64,000 nt of DNA, taken from contig NC_132972.1 of NCBI RefSeq assembly GCF_047496725.1, forward strand, positions 6,812,001 to 6,876,000. Direction: 5' to 3'. The DNA comes from Anoplolepis gracilipes. Its lineage: Eukaryota; Arthropoda; Insecta; Hymenoptera; Formicidae. Positions 40,160 to 54,233 of this stretch are shown piece after piece. The notes beneath the pieces are model-generated. The model had not been told where the DNA came from. It did no database searches and saw nothing but the letters and a program-made list of their open reading frames with translations. The translations under genes and the position numbers were made by a program. Position 1 is the stretch's first letter. Every line of letters begins with the position of its first letter.

Positions 40160-41788
40160 ATACGGTGTGTGCCGTTGGAATATCATGGGAGGCATCGCGT
40201 CATGTCGGGGCTTGATACGTTTGTTTCGTAACTAGGCGGCTAACATTGCGCGTCTCCGTATGTACGAAAGCCAGCATCCGCACTCCGCACATCGAGGGGC
40301 GGGGGGAGGGGGTTGCGCGCTTATATGCGTGCCTCCGACGTGCCGTCGACGTTCTCGCGGTTATCGCCGCGCCAGGCAACGGTCCGTATCGCGTCTCGAA
40401 GATGACGACGTCGATTCCGCGACGTCCGTCAACCGATCCGATGCCAAGGATGTCGACGAAGGAGAGGAATGGAACGTCAACCGCGACCCGCGACCCGCGT
40501 GTAAAGCGGAGTTTGCACTGGTAAAACACTTGCGAATTTACATACGAGAGATGTGCGGCAAAAGATCGCTGCAGAGAGATCATCCGTCGTCCCCATCTGA
40601 CCTTCTCCCTTTTTCCCTACTTTTTTTCACGGAGAAATAATATCATTCAACGTCACTTAATGTAAAATCAATTTTCCACGGAATTAATATTTAAGATGTT
40701 TAGTCGATTGCTGTATTGTGCAATTCTGTTCGAGTATTTATTATGTAAATATACATTTCTATGTCGTAATAAAATTCATAAAAAAAAATGTTATTTGAAG
40801 GACGAGAGAAAAATATAATTTTCTATAAAAAAAAATTTAAGAAACATGCAGTAATATTATATGTATAATGTAGTGTAATATCTTCGTAATAACCATTATG
40901 TCATAATGTCGCAAATATCATACTCCGATTCGAGAACATGAGATTCCGGTTGTACGGGAAGAACATGACGTTTCTATCATTGACTCGCGCACCCACATAC
41001 ACATACAACGGTATCGAATCTATGACAATGGTTCTTGTTAGACATCATAGGGAAGAGAACTATTCGAAATCCGTGGTGAATACATCTTCAAGCGCAGTTT
41101 CAGCGACATATCGTCATTAGAATTATTCGGGTTATTCGGACCGCAACTAAGAAGGAATATTGTTCGCAGATATTAATGAAATTTTATAGAAAACTAAAAT
41201 TAATTTAATATTAATCTTATTTAATATTAATATTATTATTAATATTAATATTATGTGTATATGCCTTTTTGATAAGCACTTTCGAATTTTGAAAATAGAT
41301 GTATTTTATGAGATTTTTATTTCTCTTGAAACATGATTAATTTGTAAAAATTCATCACAAATCAATAAAAATAATAAAGACATTGAGTAGAAATGAAATA
41401 ATATGCGTTATGAGATGTTAAAATGGGATATGACATATATGCCAAATATACTTTGCAATCTTTTATCTTTCGAACAATAACAATCGCAAAGTAACATTGT
41501 AAAAAAAGAACGGTTCTCGACAAAGAAAATATTTCTTTGACATTAATTATTCCCGACAAGATACAGCGGCGCGTGAAAATTCGTAATGTTACGGGCGTGA
41601 TGGAAAAAAGAAAAATTCTGGCAGGTCAATCCGAAATAGTCAGAGATGGCTTTAGCAAGTCGGTAGACCGAGCTGTTCGATGGTTGTCCGATGGTTGAGC
41701 CAAATTGAAAATTTCACGCCTGATGGATACGCGGCCGTGATCCGAAGGGGTTTCATCGACAGATGCTGAGGATTTTGCATAACCCTTT

Positions 41789-41844
<56 letters not shown>

Positions 41845-44800
41845 CCTCCCCCTTTGCAGACTTGAAATACGAGAGAAAATATTGCTGGGCAAAATCACAT
41901 GCGCACATTCAGGGATTTATCATTGATATTTCCCAGCTTCTGAATTCTGAAAAGTCAAACGGTATTTTCGCTCAGTCCGTTGCGATATAAAAGGAAGTGA
42001 AATAAATCGCAAAGTCGAGAGACGCATTTCCTCATCGTAATAGTGATGAGAGAAATCATTATTCTGATGTAACATACTCGTGAAACTGTACTCGTAAAAT
42101 TGAAAATTTTGTAACTTTAATTTCTCTGTAGATGCATACCCTTCAAGTTATTCGCTTTATCTGTACCAGAAGCTAGCTCATTAGCTTCAAAAAGATTTGT
42201 AGATATTTCGCCATTGAGATATCAATAATTCTTGAATTACAAATGATTGAAAATTAGAGAGAATCTCTTGACAAATTATTTTTTATAAAATTGCAAAATC
42301 CGTCTCTTTTTAATTAATTTCTAGATAATTTAAGAAACTTATTTACTTAATAGGCTTACTTACTTAAAAGTTTGATAAATTTTCAATAAAATCTCTGAGA
42401 AAAAAATGGATTTATGTGATTATATATCATCATATAAGTCATATATAAGTAAGGAAGTCGAATTTCGAGATTTATATTGTTGCACTTTTTCCGTGCGTTT
42501 GATTGGCGATCACTGACGTTGAAAAGTGAATGTTAATTCAGTTTGATGAAGCGTGCACTATATGATAAATAATAAAAATGACATGAATGCACATGTTTAA
42601 GCAAATATAAATTACTATTTCACTATATAATATCTATTATAATTCTATATCTATTATAATATCTATATAATTCTATAAATAATATTTTTAATAAACTCGT
42701 AAAATATTTATTTATTACAAATAATTGTTATCATACTGTCATCTTTTCATCTATCATCGCATGCAAAACTTGATCAAGTTTATTCGACATTATCGATCAA
42801 TCGTTATTTCGTGCAGAAAAATTACAAATTTCGGATATTATTATTATATATTATCACATAATATAAATTACATATCAGATCTTTTCATCTAATTATATAT
42901 ATATTTATATACGACTACATTAAATCCATTTTTTCTCGAATCGGTAAAAAAAAAAAACTCAATGTTAATTTTATCAGAGAATCATCCGAGAGAAAGCTTC
43001 CGAGATACATTGTGTGTTCCATACCTGTATATATAGAATCCGATTTTGTTCACAGGCGGAAGATTCGTGGTTACTTCGCAGGGTGATCTTCATATTAGGG
43101 CCGCCAGACCAGAAGACGGTAGAGCGACGTATTCGTGTTTAACCTTGCATGCCTTGACCAGCGAACGAAGGAGAAGCGAACCCGCTACTTTGACAGTCAC
43201 GGGTAATCACAGGCACATTTTTTTCGCGAAATAAATTGGAAAAATCCGTGAAAAAATTGAGCTTTCGTCTTATAATAGTCAGAAGAAGATGTCTCGCTTC
43301 TCGTCACTTTTATTCACGTACTATCTTGCGATTTTGTATCATCTTTCGGTCTTATTTGTAGAACGGACTGGTTCCTTGCCGCCGCGACTGATGCAACGAT
43401 CCGAGATTGCTATTTCCGCCGAAAGCGGCTCCGACGTTCACCTCACGTGCTCGGCGCAAGGAAGCCCGCCGCCGCAATTTACCTGGTATCGCGATGTTAA
43501 TGGTTGGTTTAATTAGGGGAATGTTTACCGAATAAGCTATGTTAACGATAGCGCTGAACAAACTACCATCCATGTTCAAACATCGATTCCTCGATAGCGC
43601 GAATATCGTATTACGCTATACCTTTAAAGGTGTCGTCGTGCAATGTATATTTATATTACATCGCGAAAAAAAAAAACAAAAAAGAGTAAAAAGACGCCAT
43701 GTACTCGAGATAGGTGTACCATTATATTAATAACCGTCATTGATAATAGATGCATTTCATCAAACTGGTTATAGAATCTGTACCTGCTTCCTCTTTAATC
43801 GGAAGCATCTCTCTTTCCACACGTGGAATGCTATCCGGGGTTCAATGTTCGATGTGAATCTAATCTAGTACTCCAAGTACAATTATCGAAGTAACTTCGC
43901 AGACATGATCGTTACAGGACAGATACATCCGAATGTCTTGTCGCAGGCCACTCGATACCGGTCGAGTCGTTCGGTCGTATCCAGCTTTGGGGTGATTTAA
44001 TGCAAATTCGTCGTGTAGACGCGCAGGATGCTGGAAGATACGTTTGCCGAGCCAGCAATCAACTTGGCGAGCAACGAGCGGAGACGCACTTGTCGGTCAC
44101 TTCAAAGCTAAATGCTCGGATTCAGCCCCGTGTACAGGTAGGGGAATAAACGTAATTCGATCTACGGATGGATATTTTTCTCTCAAATTCTTCAAGTTTT
44201 CCATTAGCAGAATAAAATTCTTTAACGACGAATACAAAGGCAGAACAAGTTCCTTGTATATGAAAGAAAGATTTTCTTTGAAATTTAAAAATCAAGTTTA
44301 AGGAAGAAAGTTTTTTTAAATTTTGAAAAATTATTAACCTTCTATCGTGCTAGTTAAATATTATCATTTAACGAATCGTTCATCAACGATAAGCTCACCA
44401 ATCAGATATTAAATTCACTTACAAATCATAGTATTCGAATTTAATTGTGGTAAATGTAAAACTAGGTTAAGCTAAATAATTTATTTGATTATGTAAGCTA
44501 CAGTTTTATTTGCAATAATTAATTAATGATAATATCAATAATATAAAATTACTATTTATATCGTAAAGTGATATGGTTGAATAATTCTACTATTCGACAA
44601 ATTCATCAGAAAGGATATGTCAAAAATTGCATGCTAAATACAATGTAACTGAAAAGGTATAAATACTAAAGGCCACAAGAGATAGCGCAGCGGTTTTTAA
44701 AATTATCCCTTATCAAGAATCGCGTGTTGCATTGTAGATAAACTAGGCGAATAGGTGATCTGACTATGAGATAGATGCGCTCATCGTCATTCGCAGGTCG

Positions 44801-45200
44801 TTAATTCCGGCGAGACTGCCACGATGAACTGCACGGTCGAGGGATATCCGGTCGAGAGCGTTGAGTGGCTACACGACGGTGTGCCAGTATTGACCGCGCA
44901 GGACACGAGGATCAGATTGTTGGCTCCCTTGGTGCTCGTGATAGGCTCCGTTGGTCGCAGGGACAAAGGGATGTATCAGTGTTTGGTGCGAAGCGACAAG
45001 GAAAATGCTCAGGCCACCGCCGAACTAAAGCTGGGAGGTCAGCGAACGTTTTTAATACCCCTTATATCCCGCTCTCTCATTTGCTCCCGTGTTTCCATCT
45101 CTCTACCTTTCAAATTTTACTCTAATATTCATGCTTATCATACTGATTTTTTCGTTATTTTTTTTATCCAAAATAACTTTTTTCTCGGGCAAAACAAAAT

Positions 45201-45231
<31 letters not shown>

Positions 45232-48200
45232 TTGACAAACTAAAGCTCGGAGATCAGTTTTTAATTAATTATTATATCCAGCCCTTTTTCATTTGATCTC
45301 GTTTTGCTCTCTCTTTATAAGTATACTTAAAATATACGTTTAACATACCTTTATTGATGCTTATCGTATCGATTTTTATCCGTTTAAAATAATTTTGGAA
45401 AAACAAAATAGTCTATCTAATTCCGATCCGTCCTTGCCTTGGAATATCTGTAAGAAAAACTTTTTCTAGACACGGTTCCGGAACTGCAGTACACATTTAT
45501 CGAGCAAGCGCTACGACCGGGACCACCAGTCTCCCTGCGATGTTCCGCTACCGGTTCACCTACGCCATCCTTTACGTGGTTACTCGACGGTGAACCATTG
45601 AGTCAGATTGCGACCGGACACAGGTAAATCGTCCACCGTCTATTCTACTATTGACGCGTTATATTCTAATCGGGAATTAATACGCACAGATACGCGATAG
45701 GCCAATATGTGGATCAATCCGGTGACGTGATCAGTCACTTAAACATTTCATCCGCGGGAACTGAGGATGGCGGTCTATACGCTTGTGTAGCGTCCAATAC
45801 GCTGGCGACTGTCGAGCACAAAGCTAGATTGAACATTTACGGTACGATACACATGTTATATACGCAGATAATAATTTTATATTAAATAATACATAAATAT
45901 ATAAGTACATGAAATAAAATAAATATGAAAGCAAGAAAAGAAAAATTTCATCGAGGAAACTTGCGTGTTTTCGTTAAATTGACATCACTCCTGTATTGAA
46001 TCAAATACACTGATTTCTTTTAGACTTATTATATAGATTATTCTTTTTTTTATTTATTTTTTATTAAAGTTATTAAAATTATTATTTTATTTTTCTTATA
46101 GATCATTAAAAAATTATAGATCCTTATAGACTATTAAAGTTATATATTTATAGAGAAATTATATATTATTAAGAATAGTTTTATCGTTTATATAGCTTAC
46201 TGACAAAGAAAAGCCCCGAATAAGCGGCAGAATTGATTAGCTCGTGGAAGCGAGTTCAATTCAACAGAGTTCTATAATAAGAAACCATTTTTAGGACCGC
46301 CATACATCCGATCGATCGGTCCGGTTCGCGCCATCGCCGGTGTCGACATCACAATAGCGTGTCCTTACTCAGGATATCCTATCACATCGGTCGGGTGGAC
46401 TCGAAATAATGCCGAGTTGCCTTTTGACATCAGGCAGCGGGTCGACAGTGAGGGTCACCTTACAATCCTCACGGTAGATCCGAACGATGCCGGTACCTAC
46501 ACGTGTATAGTCCGAGCAAGTTCCGGAGAAACTGCCAATAGAGATATACTATTAACTGTGAATAGTAAGTGAAAACGAACGAGTAAATATAGTGACATCG
46601 AGTTAAACGATATAGCTAATTAGATGAATGGGAGATTTAGAGATTTATGTACCTACTTTCGAGAACATTGAATCGCGCTCCTTTAAAGACAACATATTTT
46701 TCACAGAATGTATGGTAACAGTTCTCAACGATCTATTGATATATTTGTGAAAAAATGTAAAGTTATGAAAGAAAAATGACGATATATGTAACGTTTCTGC
46801 CTGTGCGCATTTTGCAGGTCCTCCAGTAATGAGTCCCTTCAACTTCCCCGCGAATTCGCAAGAAGGCAGTCGTGCTCAAGTGACGTGCAGCGTGACATCG
46901 GGCGATCTTCCAATATACATTTCCTGGTTAAAAGACGGCGAGCCATTACCTTCTTCCCTTCGCGTAAGCATATTTTATTTCATTACGCCAAGTTTGTACG
47001 AAAAGAGTTCGATAATTTCTCTCATATTTTATATGTCTCTTCGTATAAAAGCAAACAGAATTTTTCATTTAAAACTATGCATATATTTTATCTACAAAAA
47101 CAATTTTCTATAATCTTTCTACATGTGTTTTCGACGTATTTCTTCTCTTGAAATTACGTATTCCCTAGTAATAAAGTCCTATGAGAGATATAGGACTCAT
47201 CCTCCGTGAATAATCCGCTCTTTAAACAAATGTGAATCTAGTAAGATTAAATTTGTAGTATATATAAAAGAGAATTTTATATCAAAATTTATACCTTGCA
47301 ATATGCAGAAAGAGAAGACTTTAGTTTTTCATTTTTTTCTTTTAAATTCCGGAATTATGCACTTTTAATAAAATTTAATAATTTCATAAAATATTACTTT
47401 TTTAATCAAAATAATACCATATCAAATAATACTTGCTGTTTCACATAAATTCTGCCTCTAATGCCGAACGCGCGTCCCTGCAGATCGAAGAGCGAGGCGC
47501 CGAGTTCTTCAGCATACTCGTCTTCAAGGAATTGTCATCGCGACACAGCGGCAAGTACACCTGCGTGGCTACAAATAGCGCCGCCAAGGTCAACCATACG
47601 GCGGAACTTTTAGTAAAAGTACCACCCCAATGGATATTTGAACCGCAAGACGTGGCGACCCTTCTGGGCAACCCACTGAATGTCCATTGCGAGGCCAAGG
47701 GTTTTCCACCGCCGCGTATTACATGGCTCCGTGCCAAGGGCAGAACGTCCAACGACTATCAACCGTTGGTCGATGGTTCTGACGGTAGACTCACGATATT
47801 GCCTAATGGGTCTTTGTGGACGGCTTCAGCTGGTCCACAGGATGAGGGTTACTATCTCTGTCGAGCTAACAATGCCATCGGATCGGGATTAAGCAAAGTG
47901 ATATACGTGTCGGTGCATGGTAAGAATGTAAATTTACTATTATAAAATATAAACTAAATTATATAACGATGGAGATTTAATACACACGTGACAACATTTT
48001 TAAAACTTTTGAATATATGTCCGAGAAATTTTTCATTATATAAAATGACAGTTTCTTTTTTTTTTTTTTTTTTCAAATAATCAAAATGTCAAGGGATCTA
48101 TTTCTGTTGTTAATAGCAACATTATATTTGAAAAATAAAATGAATAATTTACTGATAATATCAGGAAAAAGAGTCGCAACAAAGATCTGAAATTGATTTG

Positions 48201-49672
48201 TATTTTCGTAGAACCAGCGAGGTTCGAGTTTCAGAGTAAAAATGTTACGATTCGTCGTGGAGAATCCGTGACGATCGACTGCACTGTAATCGGTGATAAT
48301 CCTATAGAGGTACAATGGATGCACAATAGTGATCGATTGGACATGAGCAATCATAGATTAAGCATCGGCCAAATAAAGACTGACAATGGCCTAAAGTCTC
48401 AATTATCGATCGCGAATAGCGATCGACAAGATTCCGGAGTTTATCGCTGCACCGCTGATAACGCTTATGGAAGAAGCGAACATTTGATTTATTTAGCGGT
48501 CCAAGGTGAAAATGCACATTGAATAATTCTCAATTTCTTTATTTTCTAAACTTGTGTCAATTTTTATCAATAATTAATTAATTTCATTCTAATGACATTG
48601 GGGTCGATAAGAAAAGAGATTTTGCTTTATATATATATATATATATTTTTTTTTTCTTTTCTTTAGAGAGACCGGATCCTCCAGCCGGACTCGAAGTAAT
48701 AGAGATCGGTTCTCGATCGATACGGCTATTATGGAAGCGGGCCTTCGACGGAAATAGCCCTATAAGAAATTACGTGATACAATATCGCTCTCTGAGCCAC
48801 GGAATGACCGACGATTGGAATCCCGTTAAAACGCACAACGTCACGTACACGCCAGGAAGCTCCAATAGCGGTAATTCTATACATCCAACTCAAAATGGTT
48901 CGTCCCACATACTTCGATCGATATCACGGTATTATTCGCTTATCCGTATAACTCACATCAATTCTGCTAGGCTTATCTCCATTCGAAACTACCGGCGATG
49001 ATCAAGAGGTAGCGCTAATCGGTGGTCTTCATCCGGCTGTCACCTATACCTTCAGGATATTTGCTATAAATTCTATCGACGCGAGTGGACCCACGGAGCC
49101 TGTTGTAGCAAAGACCCAGGAGGAAGGTAAAACGCCTCGTATGACAATGCGATTACATAACTCAAAGTCTATCATATCGTATAACCATTACTCTTTGTAT
49201 AACAGCACCCACAGAATCGCCGCAAAATATCAAAGTGCAATCCGCCGGACCCGGAGAACTCATGGTCAGTTGGCAAGTAAGTATGCCGTCGATTCACAGA
49301 TGATTTACAAACTTTTTTAATCGTGCTCCATCAAATTATATAATTATGTTGTAATTTATTTTTCCAGCCGCCTCCGAAAGAATCATGTAATGGAGATCTG
49401 CTGGGATATATAGTAACGTGGTCAGAACATTCGTCGTCGACCTCGGGTGTGAATCAAAGTAAAAGTCTGACCGTGAATGGTTGGGCGACTACAAAGGTGC
49501 AGCTTACCGGTCTGAGAAAATTTACAAAATATGACATTTCGATCAGAGCCTTCAATAGCATAGCCAGTGGACCAGCTAGCGTTCCTATCGTGGGCACTAC
49601 TCAAGAAGGAGGTATGGGTTCAAGAAGGACAAGACAAACGAAATTACATCTATAAAAATTGTGCGCGCGCGC

Positions 49673-49729
<57 letters not shown>

Positions 49730-50281
49730 CTGTTCAAGTATGTTCAAATGTATATATTAATATATTTAATTTCATAATCATTTAAATTTGTTTTACAGTG
49801 CCAGAAACGCCACCGACTCAAGTGACATGCGTTCCATTGTCCTCTCAAAGTGTCAAAGTAGCCTGGAATGCGCCGCCACCTCATCAGCACGGCGGAATTA
49901 TCCAAGGATACAAAGTTTATTATAGGCCGGTTCCTACTGATAACAGTGAGTCGCTTGTCGGAATACTGATAATTTCTTGCATTTATAAGAAATTAATTTC
50001 GTGAGATAATCGTGTTTAATTTATTTTTTCTATCGCAGTGGATATCTCAACGGTGGGTGAAGTAAAAAGAACTTCCAGTATGGAGACTTATTTACACACG
50101 CTATACAAGTACACGAATTATTCCATCAAGGTGTTAGCTTACACGGGTGCAGGTGACGGAGCGCTGAGTCCACCGATTTTCTGCATGACAGAAGAGGATG
50201 GTGAGTTATTTAATTTTATTTTATTTTAAAAAATTTTATGAAAAACAATTATCTTGTACAGTGAAAATAAACGATTCTGTG

Positions 50282-50312
<31 letters not shown>

Positions 50313-53300
50313 GTTCCAGGTCCACCTGCTGGTATCAAAGCGCTGGCGTTAACGGCGGAAAGCATACTTGTTTCTTGGTTGCCACCGTTGCAGCCTAACG
50401 GAAATGTTTCAAAATACACTGTATATAGCAGAGAAGCAGGTTCTAATAATCACAATGCGCACACGATGCACGACCCACCATTATCGCCCACGGATACTCT
50501 TACAATGGAATTACGGGATCTAGTGGAAAGGTACGTACGCACACAAATACTTCAATACACATCTCTCTGGCTATTGTGATTTTTTTTTCTAAATCGATTG
50601 TTAATTTTAGACAATCATATGAATTCTGGGTGTCAGCAACGACCGGTCTCGGAGAAGGCGAACGAACTACCATAGTTACGCAAACAACGAATACCAGAGG
50701 TGCTTGTCGAAATCACGTGTTCGTGAAAGCTAAATGAGAACTTTTAGAATTAGTTGTTTAACTTATATTTTGCATGCTTTATATTTTGTCGAATATACCG
50801 GTTCTCATACAATAAAATTGTTCCATCGTATAAAAGCATAGGACACTCATTCCGTAGCTCCCGCTAGAGTGGCATCGTTCTCGCAAGTATTAAGAAGAGC
50901 AGTAAAATCATCGGTTACGCTATCGTGTTTGGTGGTGGGAAACCCTACGCCGCGACCTATCTGGACGTACAGAAATGGTCAAATTACCACCGGTAGACAT
51001 TACGAACTTACACTCGACGGACATCTCAATATACGCGGTAAATATTTCATTTCTTACAGATTTAACCTGGCTAAAATGAAGAACTCTGTAAACTATTGTA
51101 AAAATTTCTTGGTCGTATTTTTCAGGATTGGAACAATCAGTAACGGGAAATTACACTTGCTCGGCTAGTAATTTATTCGGTGACGATTCCATCACGTATT
51201 CACTAATCGTGGTGATGCCACCAAAAGCACCGTTGTTGGAATTACAATATACGACAGCCAATAGTATCAGGTTCCGCTGGAATCATCCTGACAACGGTGG
51301 TGCTACTATACAAGGTGATAATTTAGAAAAATAACTAATAACGAATCATATATGTGTATAAATCTAGTATACTGATTCTATTTTATCAGGATATGTGTTA
51401 AGTTATAAGAGGGATCAAGGTGGCTGGGAAGAAATCGCTTTATCTCCCGAGCAAACGGAGTTTGTACTCTCTGGATTAAAATGTGGTTCTTCCTATTTAG
51501 CGCATTTAACGGCACATAATCGCGTCGATACCGGCGATCCAAGTCCGTTAATCAGCGCAACAACGAAAGGCACCGGTGAATAAAATATTTTGCAAGAATA
51601 AAATAAATTAATAATTAAAAAATTAGTAGAGCTGTGAAAGTAAAACACAAATTTAAATTTCACAGGGCTAGAGAGTAAGAACCAGACGCGGATGATAATG
51701 CGTCAGCTTCAAGGAAAATTAATTCTTCGTTGATTAATTTTGCACAAATTTTTCTTGACTCGGTACCAAGTAATTAAATCATCTCCTAATTCGAGATTTT
51801 TATTATAACAAATCTCTCAAAATGAGAAAGAAGAAAAATAGAATAAAGTCGTTGAAACAGAAATCGATCTCGAGCCTTTCCTCAAACGACTACTCTTAGA
51901 AAATGGAATTAAAATTATTTAATTGATATCTTAGCAAGAAAAATGTGTGTCTTGTGCTCAATTTCAATGAAAAATAAATTGAAACTAAAAGACGTACTAC
52001 TATTCACGTTTGGCTTTTATTAGTTTTTTGTGAATTTAAGAATATAATATTAAATTTAAAAAATATTAATAAAAAATTAAATTAATAAAATATATATTAT
52101 TGAATCGGAAATATAATTTTGATTCACTTAACGTTTCGATCAATATAATATAACTGTTAAAAAATGTAGCAGCATTTTAAACACATCTCTCAATTTACAT
52201 TCCAGCGCCTCTATTACCTAAGGAAAGAGATATTATCTCGGCAAATGGCACATCAGTGAAACTAAATTTATTATCTTGGCCTAACGGAGGATGTCCTATT
52301 CAGCACTACACCGTGGAATATCGCAGGCGAATCAACACGGAACCTTGGATTTTAGTGGCCAGCAGAGCGACCGAGAATCTCGTAATTCGTGATCTAAAGA
52401 CAGCATCGTGGTACAGTTTACGTTTAACAGCGCACAACGATGCTGGCTCGACTCAGACACAAATGGAATTCGCCACGACTACGTTGAGCGGAGTCAGTAT
52501 TGGTCCTCCTAATGATTTGATAATGGAGGACGAGATCAGGAAAACTGTACCCAATCACAAAGTTTTATATGTCGTTGTTCCGCTCATTTGCGCAATCGTT
52601 TTGGTCGTTTCTGCAGTTATTTTGGGATATGTCATGCTTAAACGTAGCGGCAGGTAAAGCATAATCCTTTCGAGTAATTTTATTTTACGTCAGCATTATT
52701 AATCAGTCAGTTTTCATTAATTACTTCTTTGATAGAGCAAACTATTTGGGTGAAATATTACCTAGTCAGCAGCAACAACAACAGACAGGATTGGGAATAG
52801 TTCAACAACAACAACAACATCAACAACAGCACCATCACTTGTCCAGCTGTATGTCGACTGTGCAACTCAAATCGACGGCTGAACGTGACAACAGACGTAA
52901 CCATCAGGTTTACACTAGTTCGCCCGTAAAGCAAGAAAATCATAAATCCACCGATCATGGATCTGGTATATCTGGTCTATCTATAGATGAATTATTCATT
53001 TTCTGAACGCAGTTTCTAAATGCCCTCGATGCCCTATACTTTGCAGAAATGTACGAGATAAGTCCGTACGCTACGTTTAGCGTTCCCGGAAGAGAGAATC
53101 GTTCGGTAACAACGGCAACGCTCGATTATACGATGCAGTTTAAGACGTTTGGTCATTTGGAGAACGAGGATATCAACACTATCGATTACGAGAGATCTAG
53201 CGTGGAGTTTGAAAGGTAATTGGCTTCTCCCAGAAAGTGTCGCTCCTTATAGCTTGTCGACTCTTCGTAAAACTAATTCTCATTTCGCTTTTACGCGTTT

Positions 53301-54191
53301 TATTTTTCTCCCCTTCTCTTCCTCTTTCTGGTGTTCTTTCACGCGCAGGTCAAAAACACCAAGGTGGCACAAACAACGTTACTTTCCGAGCATTGCGGAA
53401 GCCGAAAGCAAACTACGATCAAGTCGACAAGGATCCGGCAGCGATACATCCGGAAGTCCTTGTGGCGAATGCGCCGGGCCTAGTTATAGGGTGCCAGTAA
53501 AGCCTTGTAGAGGTGATATATATTTATATATTCTTGATATATTCTTGATAGATTGATATAAATTAATATTTAAAAATAATTTATGTAGAGAAAAAGCCGA
53601 TCATACTAATGGATAAATCATAATATTCATGATTCTTTACAGATGTATTTTCGCGAGGTGTGGAATCGAGTACGGAATCTAACAACGAAGGCTCGCCCTC
53701 ACTCGCGAGACGACGAAGCCGACAACCGAGCCGGTCTACTCGCAGGTAGCCAAGGTTTGTTTGTTTCCACATAGCACTCAGTTTTGACTTTTCGATATTG
53801 GTCTCATCGGTTTCACATCGACGCGAGAAAGAGGCGCAACAATGCGAATCATTCGATCTAATTAAAAATTTCTTTACGAAACACAATAATATTTATATCA
53901 TCACTATTATTGGAAGAAATTTCGAAGATGGACATTAAATTCGTATCATTGCGCTTTATTCAATCTCATATTTTATATGATGAGAAAAATGAATATAAAC
54001 AACGGGTTAATTAAAAACGACCTGACTAGCCAAAATGTGTAAATAAATTAAATAATTTTGGCTAGTCAGGTCGTTTTTAATTAATCCGTTGTTTATAATT
54101 AAATACTAGCGACTTTAATAACTTATAATTTTAAAAATGAATATATCAGATATTCTAATATATATATATATTGACTTTAAATGACTTTAAT

Positions 54192-54233
<42 letters not shown>

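Larger units (their letters stand above)
39261..43055 (+). other. intron 4 (3.8 kb)
   Basis: No alternative Ig2 exon is seen. It includes compound TA/GT microsatellite 40065-40160, (CT)n 41790-41841, a GC-rich stretch about 40260-40500, AT palindromic runs near 41210-41260 and a candidate MITE at 42397-42937. Confidence 0.65.

Noticed and set aside
31092..43055. Possible Dscam1-like cluster of alternative Ig2 exons
   Set aside because: No repeated C...W half-domain with flanking AG/GT was found; only the single Ig2 pair at 39096 and 43056.
46565..47483. Possible paired Ig7 exon as in Dscam2
   Set aside because: Introns on both sides of exon 12 contain no second Cys...Trp frame of the right phase.
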